64,000 bases of DNA, from positions 23,507,598 to 23,571,597 of the forward strand of contig NC_060235.2 in assembly GCF_021155775.2 (NCBI RefSeq). The letters run 5' to 3'. The notes below the pieces were generated by a model that was given only the letters and a program-made list of their open reading frames with translations, was not told the DNA's origin and did no database searches. Within the stretch, counting starts at the first letter, position 1; every line of letters starts with the position of its first letter. This DNA comes from Neodiprion pinetum (Eukaryota; Arthropoda; Insecta; Hymenoptera; Diprionidae). Below are positions 22,901-35,638 of the stretch, in pieces. A program made the translations under genes and the position numbers.

Positions 22901-25900
22901 TATTTTAGGTGCTCTTGATAAAATATTCCACACAGTGGTCACTTGCAACTTTTCATTCCATGACTATTTTATTATGTCACACTTTGAAAATTTATTTTCT
23001 TCAATTCTCTTCTATGGACGACTTTTTATCACTTCATAGAACAGTCTGATAAACTGGTAATCTGTGATGCGGTAAATGGATTGAAAAATGCTTTCCAATT
23101 CCAAAACATCAATCTCAATCACTTGTAGGTATCACTGACAAACCGTAACAACGAATATGTACAGCCCTTTTCACACTGCAATTGGTATTATTCTATATTT
23201 TCTCTATTTCTTTTCAGGAGTTTGTATAACCACCGACATAGACACGCTTCTTTATCATATGAACAACGCTCGTTATCTACGAGAGCTCGACTTCGCCAGA
23301 GTTGACTTCTACGAAAGGACTAATCTCTATCGCGAAATAAGAGCACAGGGATCCGGAGTCGTTCAGGGTGCAGCCACCATTCGCTACAGGAGATTTCTCA
23401 GGCCGTTTTCCGTTTACAAAATTACATCAAAGGTGAATACTCCATGTTTTATTATTTTTAACGTGTTGTGGATATTGCTTGTCTTGCCGAAATCTATGAC
23501 TATATCTATTCTGTGATGATAGACCAGATAGACCATTCGGCTCTGGATTTTAGAGCCATAGATTCTAGCATCGCTGATATTATAATTTCTCGTAAACGAT
23601 GATCAATGAAAATGACTCTTTTACTACTCCTCATATTGAATTGAAAATATTCGTTACCTGTTTTTCATTATATTTTATTGGAAATGAACATCGATACTTA
23701 TTTTACTCTTATCGCAAGTTTGTCGCTCGAATAGGCGTACAGAAATTGAATTACGTTTCTTACAAGTTTTTGATTAATAGAAATTCATATTTTTGGTGGC
23801 ATCATTTTGCGTGCATCTTTTCCGCGACGATAACTCCTCTGACTTATCTATTTCATTATTTCACATAAATGTAGACTGAGTATTTGCAACGCAGCTTATG
23901 TATTATTGTCGATACTCGTCAGTTTTGTGCGTATGAATATAATTAAAAATCAATGTTTGTGTATTTTTGAAATTTGTCGGGGTTTTCAGCGGATTGACGT
24001 CGTGCAATTCGTGATCCCTGAATCGTATCAGATTAAAATGAGGTGACAATGTGTGCTCAGTAAGCAATAAGTCCTTTATCATCAGGGATCAATACAATCT
24101 GTGCGTGTTGGTTTAGTAATTATAACAGGTTTGCTATCTAGCCCTATTAGAACGGAGATTGGTTTTGGGCTTTATCAGCTTTCTCTCCAACCGCGCTAAG
24201 CCCTGCAATAGACTTGTACAATTAATCGTTTAGTTGAGAGAATGATTAAGTGAAGCTTGCGATGAATCCGTTAACCGCACAGACCTACTCTGTAAAAACC
24301 TAGAAGCTCAAAGCTCTCTGAATACGTAAAAAAAGCCTTACGATGATACAAATATTACGTATTTGTAAGTAGAATGCCAATAAGACACGCTCCAATGGCA
24401 TAAGACAAGTATGCCTATTACCTGTACACGAAAACTATTACAAACATCTTTGTGACTCACACGAATTGTGACCCACTGCAATAATCATCGCCCGAAATTG
24501 CTACTTTGACGCACCGGTTGATCCAGCAAGTCGAAAAAATTCAATTGCACATAACTGATCACGGTTTCGAAATGATCTGTGCCATAACGTCTCTGATGAA
24601 TCAAAATAGGCAAGAATCAGATACTTTCCATCGTTTCATGCATTGTGAATAATTTTGTAAGCAGAATTATGATGGTTTTTCACAATTCGTGCAATAAGTC
24701 AAAAATTTCTGTGCCATAATTCGGCTGTAGGCTTAAAAGCCGGTCGTCATTCTCTTGTGTGTCGTATTACTATGTAACGACTAAGTTCATGCATCAATCA
24801 AATCGTAAATTCATCGTCAATATATTTCACGTCGTAAAGTTATCGGTTATTTTCCTTGTGTACTAAAATGGCGTATACCAAAATGTGTTCCATTGAACCG
24901 CCCGCTGAGGTTTAAAGTTTCCTGTACCGTGTTTCCGGTGTGAGACATATCCGTGTGTCACCTCTCTGTGTCATGCTCGTGTGCCAAAAAGCTGTCCGCA
25001 TTTCATTACGCCAACCAGTTTTGTATCCGTCACGTAGAATTGACATTACCTTGATTCAAAGAAAATCACAGTTATAACACCCGGAGCGTGAATGACCTCT
25101 ACAGGAACTACACAATTTCCACCATAGGCGGCTATGACCCATATGTTAGACTCATCAGAGTTACAGAACAGAGATGTAAAAGTTATAAAACAGATACATA
25201 GAAGATCCACGAATCGTATAATTTGTAACACTAGGATGTTTCAGAAAAAAACGATCGCGATTTCCCGACATGGCACTTCCTAAAAAGTTTGTTTGTCATT
25301 TTGCACCTGAAATACTTTTTTGAAACGACACTCTTTTCAATATCATTCAAGCCTGGTACCGAAAGTAAGTTCGCTGCTGATGAAATGAATCACATTCTTT
25401 GACTTGGACACGAATCCGCCTGTCGCATTTGAATAAGGTTTGTGAAATCCTGTACAACAAATCTTATCCAGACAAACGCGAAATTTGTACTGAGTCGTAT
25501 ATTTGCTCCAACTGCTTGCACACCTTACTAAATTCCGGAACTGCGAAATGAGATTACGCGAATGGATTCTTGCGTCAAACGGATAACCGTCTCTCGGTAG
25601 TGTTATCGTCTGAAAGCGGCCGTTAGTCACCTCAGTTTCAATCATCATTTCCTGCATGCGCAACTGACTCCAGCAAACAATGAGCAGGAACCATTCTTGC
25701 TACGGAATCTGCTCTCTCAAGGCCTCGCTGGCCATTAAAAAGAATATGAAAAAACCTTGGTCACACGACTTTCCCATTGCTATTCGTCCCGTGATATTGG
25801 TTCGATTGGACTATATGCATGATTTTGAATAGCATCCTGATAGATCGTACATAGCTCAAGACATGACTTGTGCCAAAGTTACGACTTGCATTTAAACGTT

Positions 25901-27947
25901 CAGCAGTCTAACTCATTCCTTTTGTACACGCCTATCTATTTATGGTGTTTCATTGATCAATTGGCCTACTTCTTGTACAAACTGCTTGGATATTTTCTAA
26001 TTATTTAACGGTTGGCAATACTGGTGACGAAATTTTTTCAGCGTTTTTACATATTTTTCAAACGTTTGCTTCGAAGCACGCAACTTGTTTACCTCGATGG
26101 TATACGTGTAATCGATACTGTGCATTTTTTGAGGAGTTAACCCCTTGTAGCCCATAATCATAAAGTTTAAATAAATAGCATTTAATGACTTGTCATTAAT
26201 ACCTTCCGTATGGATTTTGTAGGATCTTATTTAGTTTGTTACAGAAATGTCACAAGGGGCTACAACGGGTTAATGCATTGAAATATAGCAATGCATAGAC
26301 GTGTAGATGTAAAAAAAAAAAAAAAAAACAATCTGAGTCTACGTTTTTTAAAGCAATTCCAGCTATATTAATATCGATCTAGTGTATTGTAGTAATCTAG
26401 TTATCGTTAAATTTAAATTCTCTGCATCATTTACGAGAATTGTTGCTACGTGAAAGAATACGTAGAGCGATTCCTGAATGTTCAACTTAATTTTATACAT
26501 TAAAGCTCGTCTGAAATTGCGAATGAATTTTTTTCAAGCTCTTCACTTTGCAAGTGCGAAATAAACAAGGGTATTCCATGAAAATGTTGAAAACGAGGTT
26601 TCTTTTAATTTTTCAGATCATCTACTGGGACGACAAGTCTATTTTCATGGAACACAAGTTCATCAGCTCCGGCGATGGATTTGTTCGAGCTATCGCAATT
26701 TGCCGTCAACGGGTACTCGAGTGCAGTGCCGAAGCCGTTATGGGGGTGCTGCTTGATCGCGGAGGCAAAGTGAACGGAGGACTGGAGGCCGGAATTGCCC
26801 CGACAAGTGTACGTTAATATTGTAACATTATTTCGTCAAACAGCCCTCGAGCTCCTGGAGAGACGAAACTGATACGGCGCAGCTAAAGAGCAATAAGCGT
26901 TAGAAATAAGGATGCAAATCAAGATGAAAAAGGTGTCCGGCAATACTGTTGTATGTTTTTCTATTAACCGAGTATGAACTCGGTTTATTATTAGATATTA
27001 TTTATGATTCCTTCCACACTTTTCTGTAAGTAGGAGTTTATAACTTTATCAACCGAGTCACGCGACTCGTGTACTTTTGTTGAACGAATTAACGAACAGG
27101 AAACTAACTTGAATTTTAACAGGTTATCGCTTGGGATAGATTGAGAAATTAGGGAAAGTCTTTTACATTACTAGAATTGGAAATGAGGATAAATTATTGC
27201 TTTTGATATACGCTGTTGTGTTCGAATTGCAAAAATTAAAAAAAATTATAACGTACTAGTTGTGGGATCTTTCGGAATTCTATAAGTGACAACTTCTGTA
27301 ATGATAGTACACCAGACATTTTTTTTATGGCGCATTTAAGCGAGGAGAAGTAATCTAATATTTTTAATTTCATTTACTGCTTTTAGATTTCTCGAAGAAA
27401 ATAAATCTTAAGACAGGCTTCAAATCTGCAAAAAATATGACCGTAATGTCTGATTCCGGGATAAACCTGTGAAACCTGTTATTCTTGGACAAGTTTTTGT
27501 ATCACTTAAAAATCCGTGAAAATTCATTGCCAACTTTTCGAGTTCAATCAGGGAACTTATTGAAGTGAACTTCATTGTTCGAAAATCTTGAAATAACTAA
27601 TTTGAGATTGAGATAAAGGTCGTCCTTTCTCACTTTTGTTGATCCTGTTACACGAAAGGCGTGATTACGCTTAAACAGGCATATTTTTGGATACTCAACA
27701 TCAGTTTTAAGTAATTGTGATTTCTATATTCGATTTCAAAAAATGTTGTAAAAACTCGTCAAATAAAGGATCAAATTTGCATAGCTATTCTGCAGTATGC
27801 GATATATCGTCATTCAACAAGCGGCATATTGATTTTCAGGCACCACACGTGAGACCGGAAATTCCACCGGAAGTTGCCTTGTGGTTGGAAAGTAACGAAA
27901 TTTCTTCGGCGAGCTTGCGCCCGACGCCAGAACCCCCTCGCTGCTGA
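19945..27947 (+). CDS. THEM6: THEM6-like protein, paralogue A (four coding exons)
   Basis: Exons are 19,945-20,101, 23,218-23,432, 26,617-26,808 and 27,840-27,947. The total is 672 nt, or 223 aa, with consistent phases (1, 0, 0). Residues about 1-25 are a hydrophobic membrane or signal-anchor segment, followed by a motif around Y-F-L-R. The hotdog-fold core follows, with DID-x4-HMNNARYLRELDFAR (D59, H66), then Y-R-R, YWDDKSIF and DGFVRA. This is the pattern of THEM6, a membrane-anchored thioesterase-superfamily protein of about 208 aa in human. Its substrate is not firmly established, and thioesterase activity here is inferred from the fold only. ATG 19,945 is the first in-frame ATG after a stop at 19,789. 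Compared with copies B and C it has an extra intron (26,809-27,839) and a Gly-rich insert before the C-terminal helix (WLESNEISSASL). Confidence 0.9.
22589..22760 (+). other. Possible alternative first exon in intron 1 of paralogue A
   Basis: An ATG at 22,589 opens 57 codons that are hydrophobic at the start and end AAYYLTVFVKDYIFKG. A GTAAGG donor follows directly at 22,761. It ends in phase 1, the same phase as the real exon 1, so it could splice to the exon at 23,218. Resemblance to the N-terminal segments of the three paralogues is weak. It may be a chance open frame. Confidence 0.2.
26141..26269. mobile_element. 129-bp piggyBac-type MITE
   Basis: It is flanked on both sides by TTAA (26,137-26,140 and 26,270-26,273), the target duplication typical of piggyBac elements. 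Termini are CCCCTTGTAGCCC and, as reverse complement, CCCGTTGTAGCCCC. It has no coding sequence. It lies in intron 2 of THEM6-like paralogue A, about 340 bp before exon 3. Confidence 0.8.
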
Positions 27948-28251
27948 CAAAGGGATGCCGGAGTTTCCGTTGTGAACGACGTCACGCCGGCGAATTGCTA
28001 CGAAACGACTGTGGTTTAAGAACCATGAATGCGAAAGGCGACTCATTTTTAGCCTTAGAAGCGTGAGAACGAAGGAAAAAAAAAAATGAAAAAAAACGAA
28101 GGACGAGAAAAAGAAGAAGCGGACCCAAACGAAATCTATTGATGTGGATAAAAAAGTATCGATAAACTTTTTATCCTTATAATAACTTTGTATAGGAATT
28201 ACTCATGTAAGATGTGACTCGTTCCGTATCAGATTGCGCAGAAAGGTCAAA

Positions 28252-28260
<9 letters not shown>

Positions 28261-28302
<42 letters not shown>
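28261..28302. repeat. (TA)n microsatellite
   Basis: About 42 bases of pure TA dinucleotide directly after an 11-base A run. Confidence 0.95.
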
Positions 28303-28305
<3 letters not shown>

Positions 28306-29906
28306 ATTTTGAAAATATGCATCATTTTTTTACATCATTTTTTATATCGCTCCAAAAAATACGGCTTAACTGTACCGCCTTGAAATTTTTTGATTTATGG
28401 AACGACTTTTTTTCGAAAAGAACCTGTTTTCTACATATTTGCGAAATTCACTTTTACCGGTATTTAATTGATTAAGTCGTGGCTCTCATCTACAGGCATC
28501 ATGTTGCCGATAGCGTACGTGTACTTCGATTCTGTTTACATAAATGACGAGTTTTTATAGAAAAAGTTTTCTAGGATACCTAATTTTTGAAGAATATCCG
28601 AGAAAAAAAAATTGGCCAATTGTGAATGAAAAATGTGTGATTGCCGAAAATTGTTCTTGTATTTCGTTCTTTAATTTTCACTGTGATAAATAGCTCTAGC
28701 AGTTATAGATTGATCTCCCTAAACTCCGAACGGCAGCATTTTGAAAAAAAAAAAAAATTCGTTAGCATATTCCGTCCATTGGTTCAAAATTTATAAGCTT
28801 TCAAAAAGAGTACATTCGTGAAATATGTGAATAAAAATTTTTGTAAAAAAAAGGCAAGAAAATGGTGATATCTGTACATTAGAGCCAAACTTTTTTGGAC
28901 CAAAATAAGATTACGGGTGTTATTAAGTTTTACTAAAAAATCATATGCCTTTTATTTAAGTAATTTGAAATTTTGATCTCGGCCTTCCTGGGCGATTCGA
29001 ATTTGAGATGGAACGAGTCATACTTGTATTGGATACGCCGATCGATTTCTCAATGAAACCGGAAATACTTGTATTGTGATAATAATCGACGGAGGAAAGT
29101 TTGAAAAGTCTCTCGACGTTTACGGAATGGCGTATCTGTCTACGAATGTGAGCAGCACGCGTGTTTAAAAAGAAAAGTTCCATTTTGTTGTGTGCGGTTA
29201 ATCTTTTATACCCGCGTTACTTTTGGGGAAAAAGCTGCGTTGAACATTTTTACGGTAAAGTGCAATTCCGTGGAATGAGTATAAATTAGTTATAAAATAA
29301 CCAGTGTCGGAGTGATCAAATCGCTCCCTTCTAGTCTCAGTCTTGTGTTCTTTGTAATCCTTACTGTACGATTTGAATTCTCTTTCTAATGACAGAAACC
29401 GAATTTAATATTCAAACGGTAACAATTAGCCTATAAATTTGCTAATCAAAATCAACATTACTCAGGTAATTTTGTCAAGGCTTCGCTCGACTGAAATTCT
29501 TTATCCAGATCGAATCGGAAGTCAAATAAATATCGATTTAGAACTAAATTGAATGAATATTATTTAAATTTAAATCCCAATGCTTATAATCCGAGGATGA
29601 ATATTTTTTTACTAATTTTTATAAGAGTCAACCCTTTGAGAGGGAGATAATGTTGAAGACTTAGGACGTCGGTCAGTCGTTTTCGCTCAGCTGCTGAGGT
29701 GATAAAAAAGCCAACCGATGGACGTTATCGAACCAAAGTCAAATACTATAATTTATTTCTACGATATGATTATTGAAGTCGACAGCATTATTTTTACGCA
29801 TAATGTCAATCTGGAGAAACCAGCTGTTCCAGTTGATGTAGAAAAAAACAAAATTCGACAAATATCGTGAGGCACGAGAATTTTTCCGCAATCCATGGGG
29901 TAGGTT

Positions 29907-29974
29907 CTACTAAAAATGATCATGTCTTAAATTATAAAACGTTTTGTAATTTAACACACGATCATTTTCAGTAG
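29907..29974. repeat. 68-bp hairpin element
   Basis: The left arm CTACTAAAAATGATCATGT pairs with the right arm, whose reverse complement is CTACTGAAAATGATCGTGT. The middle (TTAAATTATAAAACG and CGTTTTGTAATTTAA) pairs too, so nearly the whole element folds on itself. It is a foldback MITE or hairpin RNA candidate. Confidence 0.65.
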
Positions 29975-31449
29975 GGGGGTCATTGAAACTAGTTATTAGT
30001 ATTTTTCAACAGACTTAGGAAACTTTTATGAACCGAACAAAGTATCCATATCTACTGATGAATATTACAATATAAATTACTCTTTTACTGGTCTCGAGAC
30101 TCACTAAATAACTTTATCATAAACAAACTTTTGGCTTGAAAACTAATCGCATGGTCTGTACACCTGCAAATCCGTTACCACGCCCTTAAGTGAATATTGT
30201 TACACGTGAGCAGTTGATTACTCATTATTCTTTCGACGATCGGAAAGGTATACTGAAACTATAATACGTAATGCAAACTCAGGAGTAAGTATTACGGACT
30301 GTAAATGGTGCTAGACTCGAAAAGATCGACATTGTATCGTTGACTTCTAAATTATATACAACACGAGTATACGCGTAACGTAATTATATTTATTATTTAT
30401 ATTTCAAATTTAAAATAATAAAGTTTAGGGCGAGCGTGACCGTACGAAGGAGATACTGAATTATAGACATTATAATTAGCGGTCTATTATATGACACACT
30501 CACAAGTGAACTATAAACTGTTATCAACCGATATATAGACGTTTAAAATAATAATCAAACACATAGTATCGTAGGATTCGAAGTTAGGTTAAATAATAAC
30601 TAAATCTTCTACAAAGTAAAGTTAACTCTCAAAGATTTGGACATGAACTCATTGCGTTCGCGCTTTGCGAGTATCAAAAGATTGCAGGTACGATCTTGAA
30701 TGCCCTAAATCATCGAACGACATTTATATCTCAAATCGATTTACTCCTTCATCGTGTACCAGTTTTTTATGTCAGACTAACAGTATGAAAAAACAGCTGG
30801 TTAATCGATACACGGGTGCATATTCCAATCCCTTAATGATTCCGGTTTTTAATACGGTGCAGTTCCTGTTAATATCTTGCGACATGCCATAATTTTCGAA
30901 ACTCGCGTCCAATACGATCGGAAATATAATTGCGTATGCCAGAAAAAAAGTGTAAGCGCTTCTTCAATAGTCAAGATACGCATCAAGTTTTTTTAAACAA
31001 GAACCAATGAACGTAAGATGATACTCGAAGTAATGGGTTCAATGGCGTACGATGGCGGTCAGTCGAATAAGCAGATGTGAACGAAAAAATGGAACTGCAG
31101 AGGCATGAAATATAGCCAATACAATTTTTGTGGTTTGACAAAATAAATTGTATTCAATCATATTTGTTCTCGTAAACACTTGTGAACTACCCAAACCTTC
31201 ATTTACACTTAAAGAAAAAAACGGATGTAATTGTTACATGATTACCCCAGAAAATGAAAATCAAAGGACAAGGTCTGAACAATGTGTGCGTTTTGGCTTG
31301 GCTCGGTCCAGTAGTTTTCAAGTTATTTACGCGAGATTGAGATATAGTATATTTTGTGCACCGATTATAAAAAGGTCGATTTTCGGTGAGTGACCACCGT
31401 CCGTAAGGTGCGACATTTATGAACAGTGAGATAATAGTGCATGAAAGAA

Positions 31450-31732
31450 TTTATTCCAGCACTTTTTAAAATCTCGGAAATTTTCGCAAAGAATGCAAAG
31501 GGGTTAGCCTTACTTTTTCTTCATTTTTGGAGCCGAAAATTTATGGTCCCAGATTCGATCTAAACGACCGTTGCCTGACTAATTGGACCCCCAGGAACTC
31601 AGAAAATGCAGCGAAAAAGGCGTCGGATCAACAAGAGAGGAAATACGAAGAAAAAAGCACTTGCTGAAAAATATCGAAAACACTGGTTCTCGTTTTTCGC
31701 CTGTAACTTATGATGCGTTGATCGCAGCGTAA
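31450..31732 (+). repeat. 335-bp repeat family, unit interrupted by a transposon (left part)
   Basis: It contains the landmarks of the family: TTCCAGCACTTTT, AAAGGGGTTAGCC, GGTCCCAGATTCGAT, CAGGAACTCAGAAAA and GATCGCAGCGT. It matches the tandem units at 42,067-42,715. The unit is broken after GATCGCAGCGTAA by the transposon at 31,733. Confidence 0.8.
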
Positions 31733-33674
31733 GGGGTTCGGTGGGTTTCAAAATTTCAAAAAATCGAATTTTTTTTTTTTTGCTTATCTTATAATTGAAT
31801 ATGTTGAGAATATTCCTTTAAAATTTTAAACGATCCGAGTCATATTCTAAGAGATATAGCCTTTGGATGTTTCACCCATCAGGCTATAACCGAGCGCGAC
31901 GCAGGTATATGGAGGTAGGTATATCGAGGCAGCTGCTTAGCTATTGTTCGTTTGTCGTCTTTGTCCCTTGTTTTTCGCTTACCTTTTCTCCTTTCTTTCC
32001 CTTTCTATGGTCACATTGAATTAGTTATTTAACCTATTTTAGTACTGGAATTTAGTTGAATGTTGTCAGTCAAACTGCAAGGTTGCTTGAAGTTATAAGT
32101 ATTCGTTGTGAATTTTATCGAGGTTATTATAAATTTTGTGAAAAATGCATAAAGTTACAAGATCTGATCAAGCATCGGGTGCTCAGAGAAAAGATAGACC
32201 CAAAAAAGAAGACAATCTTTCAACCCTAAGAGTGCAGAGGTAGACGAGAAATCTTTCACCAGCACGTCTGCGAAAAAACTGAGGGGTCAAGACGAAATAC
32301 ACGTGCCAGAAGACGGTACTCTTGAGTATGTCATTATAGACTTTTTTTTAGTATTTTCAACACTATCAACTTTAGTGAAGTGCGGTAATATAATAAATGA
32401 AAATGGACAGGACAAAGTGTGTAATGGTAAAGTTGATTTTAAACAGTGTGTGAAATTTGGTCTTGGATTTAAAATTTAGGTGGAATGCGAAAATTGTATG
32501 CCGAGAGAAATTTTATCATGCCGAAAAATTGGTAGATCATACGAAATAAATCGCAAGTTTATTTTTGTGATGCGAATACTAGGCTTAGGACTTGCCGGAT
32601 GTAAAAAATTCTGTGGTTTGATGGATATAAGTTCCTCATTCTTGAATGCATCAACGTACAATTTTTATGTTGATAAAATACATGAGTGCGTCATAACTAT
32701 TGCCGAATCAATTTTGTTGTCTGCTGCAAATCAAGAAAAAAAATTAACGTGTGATGAGAATAATGTTGAAGATACGACAGATGTTACCGTGCCAGGATCA
32801 AAAATAGTCGACATTGCTGCATATGTCGCTGCCGGTACTTATAATGAAGGAATCGCAGCATTATTACTGTTTATGCACGGGATGGATTTAAAACTTGGCC
32901 GAAATAGCCACGAGTACGCACGAAAAGAGGATGAAAGCCGCATACTTGCAGCAGAAAAAAAAGCTGATGCTGAGACTCGAGAAGCAAGAGTTCGTCGCAG
33001 ACAAGAGCAAAAAGATGTTCTGGATATTTCCACTGCAGCAGGCACTTTATTATATAGTGCTGGAATCGATGACTCTATGTAAGTTAAAAAAAGAACTTTT
33101 TTTTTACATGTTATTTGAATGTAAATCTTCAATCGCGTTTTTCTCGAAACTACATTTTTGAAATCGATGGTCACGATTTCTCGAAAACTTATGAACCGAT
33201 CTCTTTCAAATTTTGCACACTTCTTCAAAATAACATTATCTCGTGCTTGAACGAAGGAATTTTTTTTTTCTATTCCAAGTAATTTTTCAACGCCATGAAG
33301 GGTGCAAATTTTACTCAAAATAAAGGTTTTCTGTTTTCAACGCCGCCAAAAATGTAATTTTTGTTTTTTTTTTTTTCTTCGTCCAAGCACGAGTTTTAAA
33401 CATATACTAACAGAAAATTTTTGGTTTTTGCATTCCAGATGAATCTGTCGTGAGTTATCGTGACTACGCTGAGAGAACTTTTTTTTGCGGGGTCAAAGGA
33501 GACGACGTGTCCACGCCTGAATTTTCAATATTTTTCAATGAAAATTTCACAAACTACTAATCAAATATGAATCTTTTATGTGTGGAACTGATGGAATGAA
33601 ATATTCTGTTGATTAAATAAAAAAAAAATCATAAAAACGTACCTATTTTGAGCTTTTGAAACCCACCTAACCCC
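31733..33674 (+). mobile_element. Defective DNA transposon with Mutator-like transposase remains
   Basis: The left end is GGGGTTCGGTGGGTTTCAAA. The reverse complement of the right end is GGGGTTAGGTGGGTTTCAAA. The 1,942-bp element sits inside a 335-bp repeat unit, so insertion is clear from the interrupted host sequence. Flanks give only a weak target duplication (GTAA at left, GTGA at right), not the 8-11 bp usual for Mutator elements. The superfamily is therefore uncertain even though the coding remains resemble the transposases filed as Mutator-like in insects. Confidence 0.8.
32145..33082 (+). pseudogene. Mutator-like transposase, stop codon and catalytic core deleted
   Basis: A start at 32,145 (MHKVTRSDQASGAQRK) runs 32 codons and shifts frame in the A-rich stretch near 32,190-32,230. 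Coding then continues in another frame (landmarks TSAKKL, LVFSTLSTLVKC and FGLGFKI) to a TAG at 32,477-32,479. From 32,480 a 200-codon frame carries CENC, INRKFIFVMRILG, KKFCGLMD and an abrupt join. It ends with the family's typical C-terminal region (Y-N-E-G, LG.NS, then the charged RILAAEKKADAETREARVRR helix). In related proteins the DDE nuclease domain lies between these halves. Here it is missing after about residue 105, so the product cannot be an active transposase. Family assignment rests on remembered motif order, not on a search. Confidence 0.7.
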
Positions 33675-33999
33675 GTGATGAGACTGCGCCGGAAATTTTT
33701 GGTCCCAAAGTCAATCTAAAAGACCGTTTCCTGACTGATTGGACCCCCCGGAACTCAGAGAACGCAGCGAAAAGAGCGTGGGATCAACAGGAAAGAAGTT
33801 ACGAAGGAAAATGCGCCTGCTGAAAAATGTCGAAATCTGAGGTTCTGGTTTTTTGGCTGTAACTTTTTATCCGCTGCTCGCAGCGTATCGGGACTGCGCT
33901 TAATCGATTTGTCTCGCAAAATTGCGTCCGAATAGTGCCAGAAAAAATTAATTCCAGCACTTTTCAAATATTATTCGTCACGTAATATTTTTGATGTGT
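33675..33999 (+). repeat. 335-bp repeat family, right part, entering the palindrome
   Basis: It continues the unit interrupted by the transposon (ACTGCGCC, then GGTCCCAAAG, GGAACTCAGAG, GATTTGTCTCGCAAAATTGCG and TTCCAGCACTTTTCAAA). From 33,750 onward it is also the outermost part of the palindrome's left arm. About 95 bases of the unit near the join are missing relative to 42,067-42,715. Confidence 0.75.
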
Positions 34000-35302
34000 T
34001 CTGATACTGAAAATATTTATTGCTATTCCAGGTACAACCCGAGGTGGTTATCGGTGGTTGTTCGAGGTGGTTGGCGATTGTTGGAGGTGGTCGGAGGTGG
34101 ACGAGGAGGAGGAGGAACTGAACTGAGTCTCAAAGCCCTGTTGACATAAAAGCAGCTATTCGATAGAAATTATAGTTTATAGTTTACACAGCCCATTGCA
34201 TGATATTTGATTATAAATACATATGTTTCAATGTATTTAGGAATAATTTATCAAATATACAGAGGTCATGTGCAAATAATAAATGAATTGATTCGACCGC
34301 AGTTTGATGTATTCATTAGAGCTTTGACAATAAATTGAGGCTTTGTTACTTCTTTTATTTTATTATGGATGATCAAAAACATTTCCGACTAATCGTGCTG
34401 TGGAAGCATGGGGATTAAACCAAATGTAGCAAAAGATTAGAAACAGTGTATGTAGAGTACGGGTATTTTTCTAATAATGCAAATAGAATAGAATACCACG
34501 CCTTGCGAATTAGCTTTCCAGTCAGAGATGAATGATGAATTTTAAGGACTGCATTATCGTTGTTGAATACTCTATGCCTCATGGGAAAAGAAAATCTGTA
34601 ACGACAAACTTGATGCACCGGATCATCGTCGACTTTAACTTTTGAAATGTCCTACCATTTCCGAACACCTCCAACCATCCTATTTACCTATATTACCAGA
34701 TTAGCTATGATATGAAAAGAGAAGAATTATTCATTTCGAATTGGGATTCTATTCGACGCGCGCTCGATGTATTCCATGACATTAGTATTCATAATTATTC
34801 CAACAACTTTTCATTTGCTCTCTCGATCTTGAAGTTTCATAGGCATAGAATCGAAACGTTGTTTTAGCTGGTCGCAAGTGAAGTATCTGCGTTGGGTGGA
34901 GGAGCAGAATTGTTTTTCGAAAAGTATTCGGATGGAACAAAATTCAGAGTAACTGTAATACATCACGGATGCGCCAATTTTGATTAAGATGAAACGGATG
35001 CTTCGTATATGAGACGGTATTTAACGCTGCGTAGTGATTTAAAGACCTAGAAAGGTGATAGGGAGAGAAAGAACGACGCTTCTTAACATTTCGAGTGTAT
35101 TTTAACACACATTTGAAAGATACGAGCGAAATTTTTCATCATCCAACTGTCGCAGAACGGCAGCGTTATTAGCCGAGCCGTTCACTGAAGAGAATATCCT
35201 CAGTCAAAGGCTGACCATCGAAGGGCCTGGCCGCTTGAGTCTGGAATCGGCAGGAGAGATGAAGTGTGTATTTCTTGTATGAAACGTGAAAACTAAAAGC
35301 AT

Positions 35303-35382
35303 TATACATCATATCATATCATCATACATCGTACACCATACATCATACATCATACATCGTACATCATACATCATCATACATA
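35303..35382 (+). repeat. ATACATC/CATACATCAT microsatellite, left arm
   Basis: Degenerate ATCATACATC units. They are mirrored exactly in the right arm at about 40,347-40,426. Confidence 0.85.
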
Positions 35383-35638
35383 GTATCAGAGTTCAAAACC
35401 ATAGTTTGGATGTCGGGCGTTCAGAAAGTGACGTCACCAATTCAAAATCAGCTAGCCGAATTCCTCAGTCTGGAACGAACCGCGCAGTAGAGCGGACGGA
35501 TGAGAGTCGCGCTCCGCAAACTTCGAGTACCGGGTTCTCAACCTCCCGGATCCCGCGCTTCGGGTCCGCTACGTATTTCGAGTACCAGGTTCTCAACCTC
35601 CCGGATCTTGCGCTTCGGGTCCGCTACGCGGTGAAACT

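Larger units (their letters stand above)
27948..31440. other. Intergenic after paralogue A
   Basis: AT-rich with no recognisable gene. It holds a TA microsatellite (28,261-28,302) and a small hairpin element (29,907-29,974). Minor open frames (28,956-29,183, 30,665-30,892 and 31,148-31,393) show no known domain. Confidence 0.5.

Noticed and set aside
25343..25663. 106-codon minus-strand frame in intron 2 of the first THEM6-like gene
   Set aside because: No known domain, no splice or polyadenylation support, and intronic. It is possibly mobile-element debris, too weak to list as a gene.
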